Shown here: positions 28,257-37,074 of the stretch, one piece after another | Position numbering within the stretch: position 1 is the first letter of the stretch | Layout of the letters: every line of letters begins with the position of its first letter | NCBI GenBank assembly: GCA_029262855.1 | Contig: JAJCYP010000030.1 | Span: 69,111 to 133,110 of the forward strand | Direction of reading: 5' to 3' | Source: Bacteroidota bacterium | Lineage (GTDB): Bacteria > Bacteroidota > Rhodothermia > Rhodothermales > UBA10348 | DNA: 64,000 nucleotides | Notes under the pieces: model-generated | The model's input: the letters and a program-made list of their open reading frames with translations, nothing else | Database searches by the model: none | Told to the model about the DNA's origin: nothing | Position numbers and translations under genes: made by a program

Positions 28257-29615
28257 TTAACGCCGCCGGATCAGGCCGCCGGGGAAGACCACCTCGCTTT
28301 CGTGTCCGTCGTGGCCCACGCTGGCCACGCCAAACAGGAAGTTGTCTATGACGATGCCCTCCAGCGTGTACTCATTCATCCCGCTCACGAAGCGCCGATG
28401 CTGCCACTGCGGGGCCGTCGTATCGCGCCAGTAGAGCGCGTAACCCGTCACGTTCGGATCGTCGGACGCGTCCCACTGGAGGGTGGTCGAGGGCCGGACC
28501 GCGCCGCCAATGCGTACTCCGGTCGGAGCCGGCGGAGCCCAGGCAAGGCCTGCGAGCGCAATCGCGTTAACCGCCGTGAGCCTGGCGGCATACGCGAAGT
28601 TCACACCCTCGATGACATCGCCGTACGCGATGCCATCTTCCGTACGCAGGTCCTGATGCTGGCGGTTGTAGTTTTCGTGCGCCTCCATGATCCGCACGCC
28701 CGCGAACCCGGCGTCATTGAACGGGCGGTGATGGCCACCCCTCCCGAATCGGTCGAGTCGGTAGATCATCATCGGATTCATCTCCGGCATGTACGTGCGC
28801 GTCATGCGCTCGATGTAGCGGGCAATCTGGCGGGAAACGCCATCCACCTCGCCGCCATAGAAACGCCTCGACTGCCGGGCCTGATCCGTTTCGGTGACAG
28901 GAGTCGGCTCAGAGAAAATCCGGAAGGTCCGGTTGTCGATCACGCCGTCGACCCCCTCGATATTGCCGATCATGTCGTTGTTGAGGACGCCGATGATCTC
29001 CCAGCCTTCCTCGGCGGCTACAGAGGCCATGTGGCGACCGCCGAACAGCCCCTGCTCCTCTCCGGACAGTCCGGCATACACAACCGTATTGGGGAAGGTG
29101 TACTTGCTCAGGACTCGGGCAGCCTCCATCGTCCCGGCCATCCCAGAGGCGTTGTCGTTCGCGCCTGGAGAGTCGTCGGTAAAGTTGTTCGAACTCGAAA
29201 CGCGGGAATCAATGTCGCCTGACATGATCACGTACCGGTTGGGGTACTCCGTCCCCCGTTGAATGGCTACCACGTTGACCACCCAGGTGTCAGTGGGAAT
29301 CCGATTCGAGTTGCCGGCTTCCACGAGGCTGCGCATGTAGGCGACCTCAAGACATCCTCCGCAGTCGGCAGAGATCTTATCGAATTCGGCCTTGATCCAT
29401 CGCCGGGCGGCGCCGATGCCGCGGGTGTTGGAGGTGGTGTCGGAGAGCGTATGGCGAGTCCCGAATCCGGCAAGCGTGCGAATGTCTGCTTCGAGACGAT
29501 CAGGTGATGGCGCGTCCGCGATCGCGTAAATCCGCGCATCGGTGGCAGGAGGCGTCTGCGCGATGGCAGGAGAGAAATACGGTGTAAGGAGGAGGAGGAG
29601 AAGTACCTTGCGCAT
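28257..29615 (-). CDS. Exported M28-family aminopeptidase
   Basis: 452-residue zinc metallopeptidase with a clear signal peptide (KVLLLLLLTPYFSPAIAQ). Metal-site motifs: SGDIDSR where most relatives have AHxDS (first His replaced by Asp), SPGANDNASG with the bridging Asp, LSGEEQGLFG with the catalytic Glu pair, NNDMIG, and GHHRPFNDAG for the C-terminal His. A short Fn3-like domain follows (residues about 360-452). The start at 29615 was chosen for the signal peptide. Upstream lie about 55 bp, then a structured region and a divergent sigma-28-like promoter. Confidence 0.87.
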   Translation of the reverse strand: MRKVLLLLLLTPYFSPAIAQTPPATDARIYAIADAPSPDRLEADIRTLAGFGTRHTLSDTTSNTRGIGAARRWIKAEFDKISADCGGCLEVAYMRSLVEAGNSNRIPTDTWVVNVVAIQRGTEYPNRYVIMSGDIDSRVSSSNNFTDDSPGANDNASGMAGTMEAARVLSKYTFPNTVVYAGLSGEEQGLFGGRHMASVAAEEGWEIIGVLNNDMIGNIEGVDGVIDNRTFRIFSEPTPVTETDQARQSRRFYGGEVDGVSRQIARYIERMTRTYMPEMNPMMIYRLDRFGRGGHHRPFNDAGFAGVRIMEAHENYNRQHQDLRTEDGIAYGDVIEGVNFAYAARLTAVNAIALAGLAWAPPAPTGVRIGGAVRPSTTLQWDASDDPNVTGYALYWRDTTAPQWQHRRFVSGMNEYTLEGIVIDNFLFGVASVGHDGHESEVVFPGGLIRRR

Positions 29616-29669
29616 CAGTGTGGACCTTAGGTGGAGGTCCAAAAGGTAGGCACGGTCGGGGCCAAACGA

Positions 29670-29828
29670 GAAAGCCGCCGGCATCTTTCGACACCGCCGG
29701 CTTTTCGTCAAGCAAGACCCCCGGGAGAGCCAGGACCGGGTAGGATACCCCTCAATACCCGCCCGGTCCCATAATGGCTCTCTTGGGGCACACGTTCCGC
29801 CATTTCGGCGGTGGAATGACTTCCCGTG
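29670..29828 (-). ncRNA. Structured leader or small RNA upstream of the M28 gene
   Basis: The minus strand downstream of the promoter at 29862-29835 can fold into three hairpins. First, CCGCC/GGCGG at 29811-29797 around a 5-base loop. Second, a 16-bp stem formed by 29782-29762 and 29740-29725 (GAGAGCCA and GGACCGGG pair with CCCGGTCC and TGGCTCTC), with one 5-base bulge. Third, a long stem at 29706-29670 closing on a GAAA tetraloop, terminator-like but with a poor U tract. No ORF accounts for it. I do not recognise a known riboswitch or the SRP, 6S or tmRNA motifs. It may be a 5' leader of the peptidase mRNA or a separate small RNA ending near 29665. Confidence 0.5.
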
Positions 29829-29834
29829 GGTCAG

Positions 29835-29862
29835 GTATCGGCACGCGAAAGCCAACCTTAAA
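29835..29862 (-). promoter_or_regulatory. Sigma-28-type promoter, divergent, toward the structured RNA and M28 gene
   Basis: On the minus strand TTTAAG (29862-29857), 14 bases, then GCCGATAC (29842-29835). Identical -10 octamer and spacing to the plus-strand sites in this locus; the FliA consensus is TAAAGTTT-N11-GCCGATAA. Its -35 lies 43 bp from the -35 of the divergent pilin-gene promoter. Confidence 0.68.
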
Positions 29863-29905
29863 CCTGTGTTCATGAAGATAAGATGAAGCAATGTGGCGGC
29901 TGGAC

Positions 29906-29933
29906 TTAAGAGTCGGACTCACATCGCCGATAC
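29906..29933 (+). promoter_or_regulatory. Sigma-28-type promoter of the first pilin-like gene pair
   Basis: TTAAG at 29906-29910, 15 bases, GCCGATAC at 29926-29933. The start codon at 29958 would be about 18 bases from the predicted transcript start. It forms a divergent pair with the site at 29862-29835. Confidence 0.7.
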
Positions 29934-29957
29934 CGGACTCGGAAAACCACGTAGATC

Positions 29958-30347
29958 ATGCCCCAAACCCTAATGGCATTCCTGGCGATGATGGTTGCGA
30001 GTATTGCAGCCTACAATCAACAGATGTCGTCCGTTCGCTCTCAGGAGGATCGCATCCGAAGCGAACTGGAAATGATGGCGAGTGCCGTAGCCCTGCATGA
30101 AATCGAAGTCACGGCGGCCTCCAAGAGCTGGACTGCGCTGGACGATCTCGATGACACGTCCGGAACCGCAGACTTCTCGCTCGACACGATCAGCGTTGCC
30201 TTCAACTGGGAGTGGGATGTTCGGTATGTCGATGATCTCGGTGAAATCTCTGCCACTCCCACGGACCTCAAGGAAGCCGAGGTAACCATTACCCATGACC
30301 GCTGGCCCATTGATCTGGTCATCATAGCACGGACGTTTGGACTGTGA
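29958..30347 (+). CDS. Minor-pilin-like membrane-anchored protein 1
   Basis: 129-residue protein with one N-terminal hydrophobic helix (LMAFLAMMVASIAAYNQQ) that runs into an amphipathic helix (RSQEDRIRSELEMMASAVAL) and then a small beta-rich domain. This is the layout of type IV minor pilins or pseudopilins. There is no normal prepilin leader, no cleavage Gly followed by Phe/Met and no Glu at position 5. The C-terminal half (TVTHD-like ...AEVTITHDRWPIDLVIIART) resembles small pilin globular domains. It overlaps the next gene by 4 bp (GTGA). Role inferred from shape and locus only. Confidence 0.6.
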   Translation: MPQTLMAFLAMMVASIAAYNQQMSSVRSQEDRIRSELEMMASAVALHEIEVTAASKSWTALDDLDDTSGTADFSLDTISVAFNWEWDVRYVDDLGEISATPTDLKEAEVTITHDRWPIDLVIIARTFGL

Positions 30348-30916
30348 ACGTAGTACTGGACAATATGTCGGCGACCATCGTGTTCGCCACAATCGCTTTT
30401 GTGCTGGCCATCACCCAGTTCAACATGCAGCAGGACACGGCCGAGGCGACGATAGCCTACATGGCCAAGAAGCACCTGCTCGGATTTGCGGAACTGATTG
30501 AGGACGAATTCGAACTGATAGGCGAGGGCATATCGGGGACCAAGATTGAGTCCCTCACCAGCGACTCAGACGGGAGAACCACTTCGTTCATCTTCAATCG
30601 CGAGATCAGCACGGTGGACACGCAGATCGAGTACCGCCTGGTTCCAGTGGATACGGTACAGTCCAAGGGCCGAGACGTCCCCATCTTCAGGGTCGATCGC
30701 TATGAGGGCACAACGAAGATTGGAGGCGGCCCATCCATGCTCAGTGACTTCAGAGTCGAGCTCCTCACGAGTTCGGGAGGGGCCGCGTCGACCTCTACGG
30801 CAAAAGTGGTGAAGATTACGATGTCCCTCGCCCACAACCTGGGGAACATGGACGACAGCAATGTCAACGTCAGCTATTGGGGAATGACTCTTCGGCCGGC
30901 CAGTCTGGACACCTGA
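30344..30916 (+). CDS. Minor-pilin-like membrane-anchored protein 2 (PilW-like)
   Basis: 190-residue protein. One hydrophobic helix near the N-terminus (MSATIVFATIAFVLAITQFN) continues as an amphipathic helix (TAEATIAYMAKKHLLGFAEL), followed by a beta domain of about 130 residues. The middle reads like PilW/GspJ proteins (TSFIFNREISTVDTQIEYRL), but the N-terminus lacks a prepilin peptidase site and Glu5. The GTG start at 30344 overlaps the previous stop. Expected to be inserted in the inner membrane and perhaps assembled into a pilus tip complex. Confidence 0.6.
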   Translation: MNVVLDNMSATIVFATIAFVLAITQFNMQQDTAEATIAYMAKKHLLGFAELIEDEFELIGEGISGTKIESLTSDSDGRTTSFIFNREISTVDTQIEYRLVPVDTVQSKGRDVPIFRVDRYEGTTKIGGGPSMLSDFRVELLTSSGGAASTSTAKVVKITMSLAHNLGNMDDSNVNVSYWGMTLRPASLDT

Positions 30917-30973
30917 TTCAGCCTGCCCCGTTGCAGGAGTCAGCCCCTGACTTCCGGAAATTTCGGCCGCGGC

Positions 30974-31000
30974 TTAAGGTCTCGCTCATTCTGCCGATAC
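30974..31000 (+). promoter_or_regulatory. Sigma-28-type promoter of the PilX-like paralogue
   Basis: TTAAG at 30974-30978, 14 bases, GCCGATAC at 30993-31000, in the 127-bp gap before ATG 31044. A GGAG sequence precedes the start codon by 4-7 bases. Confidence 0.72.
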
Positions 31001-31043
31001 CTGTGGGTGATACGTACACACCACGTTCGGGGAAACGGAGTCC

Positions 31044-32705
31044 ATGGGAAAGGCAGCGCTGATACTCGTCACGGCCGTGACATTCGCCGGCGGACTCGGC
31101 TACATGAACCAGAACCGGACCAAGACGGATTCCGCCGTCCAGGAGGCACTCTACGAGCACGGCATCCTGGCGCGAGAGATTGCCAAATCCGGTTTCAACG
31201 TTCTCAAGAGCCGGGTCGCGGCTGATTTTGACAACTACAGGTTGTCCGAGGCCGATCGAAGCCACAGGATGGGGAAGATGGACCTGGGCGCCTCCGGGAC
31301 CGCCGGTGGCCCTGTCGCCTTGACGGTGACGGGATACTACAACGATGCCGAGTTCACGATATCGGGCACGATGCAGAGGGGTGGAAGCTCCATTCTCGAC
31401 GCCCTGACCATTGATGGACTGTTGAAGAGTATGCAAGTCAAGAAAGACTCCGACATTTCAGGGTTGGACACCGACCCTGACGGAACCGACGGATCCGGAC
31501 TGGATGTGCACTCTGTTCGCTCGATACTGGCTGCGGCCCACCTGGAGGTTCTGGCCGAGGGGCCACCGGGGCTATTCGCGGGAGTCGCGGGTCTCAACGA
31601 TGTAGTCACAGGCACGGAGACCGACATCTGGGCGCTGATGTCCGCAGTAGAAGACTATGCGGGAGCAGACTTAATTGAATACAGCAGCAAGCAGACGTTT
31701 GATGACGTCACGTTTGGAAGCGCAGCCAATCCCGTGGTGGTTCGAGTCAACGGGAAAACCGAGTTGAAGGGAACCACAACGGGGTACGGAATCCTGTTCG
31801 CGAACGGCGGACTCAAGATGAAGGACGACGCTCGCTGGGAAGGTTTGGTTATTGCGACCGGTGACAAGCCGAAGTTTGATTTTAAGGATGATGCCCGGGT
31901 GTATGGCGCTGTAGTTCTCTCGACTGCCTCTGAAGACGGTAGTGGCAAGGATCCGGGAGGATCCAGTAGCGGCCTGCCGGGTGGTCACTTTGACGTTGAT
32001 GTATTTGACGCCGATGTCAGCACCACCAACGAGGTCTATCACGAACACCAGTACGATGACGACTTCGACAGGACTGACGTCAATATTCTAGGCTACACCG
32101 GTTGCAAGACGGGTGGTGGTCTGTGTTGGGATGACATCATGAGCGGGGAAACCGACGTGTTTGTCTCGTTTCTCAATGCTGGATTCAGCAGCGGCTCCTA
32201 CCGCATCAAGTCTTCCTTTGGTGATCTGACCGGCAATCCGGCAGACGGCCTGGCGCCGACGCTTGTGGATGCCACCACGCTGGACGAATTCTGGGTCAAC
32301 TTCGACGCACTCTGCTCGCTTCAGGAGTCCAGCCCGGGCACGGTGCAGAAGGACGCGGCGAACCGCAACGGAGCATTCAGCATCCAGGTCCATGACGCCG
32401 CCGGAGGCTCTCCGGGGGCCCTGCTGTATGAACTGTCCGTCTATCACCACACGGGCAACGAGTTGCTTTGCGGAACCACGCCAGCGCCCGATCCCGATCT
32501 GGACGGAGACGAAATGACCTACGGACGCGAGATGAAGGTCAAGTTGGACAAGAACGCCTTGCTTCAGTACAGCTCCAGCGCTCTGGAAAATGCTTTCAGC
32601 CTACTGTCGGGATATAGTCTTGGCAGCGGCGACGTCCAGCTGGTCAACATGTCCGAGTCAGGAATTCGTCCAAGCCGGAAGGCGCACGCTGTGATGGGGC
32701 AGTAG
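31044..32705 (+). CDS. PilX-like minor pilin paralogue A (without Asp-rich insert)
   Basis: 553 residues. It begins MGKAALILVTAVTFAGGLGY, a hydrophobic helix starting almost at the initiator Met, then an amphipathic segment (ALYEHGILAREIAKSGFN) like PilX/GspK pilins. The central part contains repeated short beta rungs (VVVRVNGKTELKGTTTGYG, LFANGGLKMKDDARWEGLVI, ARVYGAVVLS) that suggest a bactofilin-like beta-solenoid. The C-terminal part (APTLVDATT, LSVYHHTG) is shared with the next gene. No Glu5 and no classical prepilin cleavage site. Flanked by its own promoter and a strong terminator, so it is a monocistronic unit. Confidence 0.65.
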   Translation: MGKAALILVTAVTFAGGLGYMNQNRTKTDSAVQEALYEHGILAREIAKSGFNVLKSRVAADFDNYRLSEADRSHRMGKMDLGASGTAGGPVALTVTGYYNDAEFTISGTMQRGGSSILDALTIDGLLKSMQVKKDSDISGLDTDPDGTDGSGLDVHSVRSILAAAHLEVLAEGPPGLFAGVAGLNDVVTGTETDIWALMSAVEDYAGADLIEYSSKQTFDDVTFGSAANPVVVRVNGKTELKGTTTGYGILFANGGLKMKDDARWEGLVIATGDKPKFDFKDDARVYGAVVLSTASEDGSGKDPGGSSSGLPGGHFDVDVFDADVSTTNEVYHEHQYDDDFDRTDVNILGYTGCKTGGGLCWDDIMSGETDVFVSFLNAGFSSGSYRIKSSFGDLTGNPADGLAPTLVDATTLDEFWVNFDALCSLQESSPGTVQKDAANRNGAFSIQVHDAAGGSPGALLYELSVYHHTGNELLCGTTPAPDPDLDGDEMTYGREMKVKLDKNALLQYSSSALENAFSLLSGYSLGSGDVQLVNMSESGIRPSRKAHAVMGQ

Positions 32706-32716
32706 GCTCCGTTCGC

Positions 32717-32748
32717 AAAACTCCGCCTCCAATGGGGCGGGGTTTTTT
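32717..32748 (+). terminator. Intrinsic terminator after PilX-like paralogue A
   Basis: Eleven-base stem AAAACTCCGCC/GGCGGGGTTTT with one T-G pair, an 8-base loop and a run of six T. It separates the two paralogue transcription units. Confidence 0.88.
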
Positions 32749-32777
32749 GCTTCCACGACGTTTTTTTGAGACCGGGC

Positions 32778-32805
32778 TTAAGTACTCCCACCCATCCGCC
32801 GATAC
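32778..32805 (+). promoter_or_regulatory. Sigma-28-type promoter of the Asp-rich pilin-like gene
   Basis: TTAAG at 32778-32782, 15 bases, GCCGATAC at 32798-32805, directly after the upstream terminator. ATG 32870 is about 58 bases from the expected transcript start. Confidence 0.72.
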
Positions 32806-32869
32806 CCGACTTGAATGAACCGTGGATTCCCCGCAATGCGGAGTGAATCTACACCAACAGAAGAGCAGC

Positions 32870-35158
<2,289 letters not shown>

Positions 35159-35170
35159 TTGCAGCGGTGC

Positions 35171-35200
35171 CCGGCAGGAAAACGCATGCGTACCTGCCGG
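35171..35200 (+). terminator. Hairpin after the Asp-rich gene
   Basis: Perfect 8-bp stem CCGGCAGG/CCTGCCGG around a loop that itself contains CGC-AT-GCG. There is no T tract and the next start codon follows 4 bp later, so it may attenuate transcription or control the GTG start at 35205 rather than terminate. Confidence 0.5.
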
Positions 35201-35204
35201 CCCA

Positions 35205-36644
35205 GTGACTCAGAAAAAGGAAACAGTTTCCAGAAGGCAGGCCCAGTTTCGGAAGAGACTGGGCCTTCTTCGCGTGTGGCTGGCTCGACCCGTAGACGCG
35301 GCGCCGCTGGCGTATTTCCGGTTCGTCTTCGGCGCGATCATGGTCTGGGAGGTGTATCGCTACTGGTCCAAGGGGTGGATCGACCGGTACTACGTTGAAC
35401 CCCAACTCTTCTTTACCTACCCGGGATTCGGTTGGGTCAGCCCCTGGCCAGAACCGTGGATGGAAGTCCATTTCGCCATTCTGGCCGTCCTGGCTGCGGC
35501 GATTGCGCTGGGCCTGGCCTACAGGATTGCAGCCCCGCTGTTTGCGCTTGGATTCTGGTACGTGTTTCTCCTGGACCAGTCCAACTATCTCAATCATTTC
35601 TATCTGATCGCTCTCGTCGCAACGATTCTGTCGTTCTTGCCGGCCGAGCGCTACGCATCGCTGGATGCAATCTTGCGACCCGAGCTCCGCCGGCGTTGGG
35701 TTCCGTCGTGGACTCTGTGGGTCATCCGATTCCAGTTGGGGGTCGCCTACATCTACGGCGGGCTGGCCAAGATCAATGCCGATTGGCTGGCCGGTCGGCC
35801 CATGGATGACTGGCTTCAGGGATCGAGCGACATATGGCTGGTGGGGCCGTATCTGGAGTTGCCCATCGCGGCCCTGTTGCTCTCGTGGGGTGGTCTTGCG
35901 TTCGATCTGTTGGTCGTACCTGCTCTGGTTTACCGTCGAACCCGCGGGGTCGCGGTCGTTGCCGTGGCGGTCTTTCACCTGATGAACTCACAGATCTTCT
36001 CGATCGGCATCTTTCCCTGGTTCATGCTCGCCGCAACGCCCGTGTTCTTCGGCACGCCCTGGGGGTCAGGTCATCGCGTGAAGGCGGTCCGAGAAAAAAT
36101 CGCGTCCGGTGCCTGCGTTTCAATTGCATTCAGTCGACTCGCGTCCGGCCTGCTCGGCACCTATGTGGTAATCCAGCTACTGGTCCCGTTCCGGCACCTC
36201 GCCTATCCGGGCAATGTGAGTTGGACTGAAGAGGGCCACCTGTTTTCCTGGCACATGAAGCTCCGCGACAAGTCGGGGAGGATCGAGTTCACGGCGCACG
36301 ACCCGAAAACGGGACGTCGCTGGGCGTTCGATCATCGGGATTTCCTGAGCGCGCGACAGGCCCGAAAGATGACGGTCCGACCCAATTTGATTGCCCAGTT
36401 CGCCCGCAAGGCAAAGCCGCGACTCGAGGCATCGCTGGGCGTAACTGGCCTTGAGATCCGCGGGTCGGCCATGGTCTCACTCAATGGACGGGACCGGCGA
36501 CCCATGATCGACCCGGACGTGGACCTGGCCAGTGCTACCTGGGGATGGAAGCCCGCAGATTGGATCCGGCCGCTTGAAGGCGAATCGTTTGCTCAGGGAG
36601 GGGGGCGGTCGGTCCACGTGGGCGCCCGAAGTGATGACCGATGA
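35205..36644 (+). CDS. Vitamin K-dependent gamma-carboxylase-like (HTTM domain) membrane protein
   Basis: 479-residue polytopic protein homologous to the membrane part of GGCX. Matching blocks are FLLDQSNYLNHFYLIALVA then SFLPAERYASLDAIL, AYIYGGLAKINADWL and FHLMNSQIFSIGIFPWFMLA, plus FSWHMKLRDK in the lumenal-side domain. Family members use reduced vitamin K to carboxylate Glu. From memory, the human catalytic base is the Lys in LDKTSWNNH; here the aligned residue is Gln125. The GTG start follows the Asp-rich pilin-like gene by 46 bp, so that product is a candidate partner, though it is Asp- not Glu-rich. Activity unproven. Confidence 0.85.
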   Translation: MTQKKETVSRRQAQFRKRLGLLRVWLARPVDAAPLAYFRFVFGAIMVWEVYRYWSKGWIDRYYVEPQLFFTYPGFGWVSPWPEPWMEVHFAILAVLAAAIALGLAYRIAAPLFALGFWYVFLLDQSNYLNHFYLIALVATILSFLPAERYASLDAILRPELRRRWVPSWTLWVIRFQLGVAYIYGGLAKINADWLAGRPMDDWLQGSSDIWLVGPYLELPIAALLLSWGGLAFDLLVVPALVYRRTRGVAVVAVAVFHLMNSQIFSIGIFPWFMLAATPVFFGTPWGSGHRVKAVREKIASGACVSIAFSRLASGLLGTYVVIQLLVPFRHLAYPGNVSWTEEGHLFSWHMKLRDKSGRIEFTAHDPKTGRRWAFDHRDFLSARQARKMTVRPNLIAQFARKAKPRLEASLGVTGLEIRGSAMVSLNGRDRRPMIDPDVDLASATWGWKPADWIRPLEGESFAQGGGRSVHVGARSDDR

Positions 36645-36648
36645 CGGG

Positions 36649-36688
36649 AATCGCAGGGTAAAAGGCACCGTAGCGGTGCCTGCGATTT
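36649..36688 (+). terminator. Hairpin terminator overlapping the next promoter
   Basis: Nine-base perfect outer stem AATCGCAGG/CCTGCGATT (36649-36657 with 36679-36687); an alternative inner stem GGCACC/GGTGCC (36664-36669 with 36675-36680) shares two bases with it. Only three T follow, and these form part of the -35 element of the next sigma-28-type promoter. Confidence 0.65.
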
Positions 36689-36713
36689 AAGTCTGCCGAG
36701 GGATTGCCGATAC
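36687..36713 (+). promoter_or_regulatory. Sigma-28-type promoter of the small secreted peptide gene
   Basis: TTAAG at 36687-36691, 14 bases, GCCGATAC at 36706-36713. The -35 begins inside the 3' arm of the hairpin terminator of the preceding gene. About 57 bases of leader precede ATG 36777. Confidence 0.7.
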
Positions 36714-36776
36714 AACCCCTGCGGACTCCGTCTTATCGGGATCGGGGCCGCTTCTGGCAACCATCCCTCTCCGGTC

Positions 36777-36935
36777 ATGAAAACTCGATTCGCCCGCGTC
36801 GCCCTGCTCCTTCTTGCCATGGCGACGACGGCTCCCGCCCTCGGCTCAACCTCCGATGGCTTTGGACACGCCGACAGTATCACGAGCGCCACGACTCCCG
36901 GCGGCCGCACAGGCCCCATCATGGAGCGCTACTAG
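36777..36935 (+). CDS. Small exported peptide, 52 residues, unknown function
   Basis: A 52-codon frame with a well-formed signal peptide: positively charged MKTRFAR, hydrophobic VALLLLAMATTAPA, and a cleavage-like ALGS. The predicted mature part is about 30 residues (STSDGFGHADSITS, then ATTPGGRTGPIMERY), rich in Ser, Thr and Gly. Codon use is high-GC at third positions, like neighbouring genes. It has its own sigma-28-type promoter and precedes the ATPase promoter, so it is expressed with the pilus-like locus. There is no Shine-Dalgarno sequence. I recognise no family; the gene could also be a leader transcript with a chance ORF. Confidence 0.5.
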   Translation: MKTRFARVALLLLAMATTAPALGSTSDGFGHADSITSATTPGGRTGPIMERY

Positions 36936-36991
36936 TCTCGATCGGAGATCTGGACCCGAGCGCTAACTTGGTTTCCGTACCCTGAGATCAC

Positions 36992-37018
36992 TTAAGGGCA
37001 TAATCGGCAGGACGATAC
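36992..37018 (+). promoter_or_regulatory. Sigma-28-type promoter of the pilus ATPase operon
   Basis: TTAAG at 36992-36996, 14 bases, GACGATAC at 37011-37018; one base differs from the octamer of the other sites. It would start the ATPase-PilMN-PilO-secretin operon about 50 bp upstream of ATG 37075. Confidence 0.65.
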
Positions 37019-37029
37019 AGACTGTGTGA

Positions 37030-37047
37030 CCCCCTGAAACGGGGGCA
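37030..37047 (+). other. Hairpin in the ATPase 5' leader
   Basis: CCCCC-TGAAAC-GGGGG hairpin about 10 bases after the predicted transcript start. No T run follows, so a stabilising or regulatory leader hairpin is more likely than a terminator. The rest of the 139-bp gap shows nothing else. Confidence 0.45.
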
Positions 37048-37074
37048 GATGCAGCCAGAACATCGCCCGGCCCC

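Noticed and set aside
27999-29222. 407-codon plus-strand frame
   Set aside because: Antisense to the DUF971 and M28 genes, both strongly supported by motifs.
29670-29828. tRNA, SRP RNA or a known riboswitch in the structured region
   Set aside because: No cloverleaf or CCA-ready acceptor stem, no SRP GGAA-type loop motif, and no conserved core of riboswitches I can recognise.
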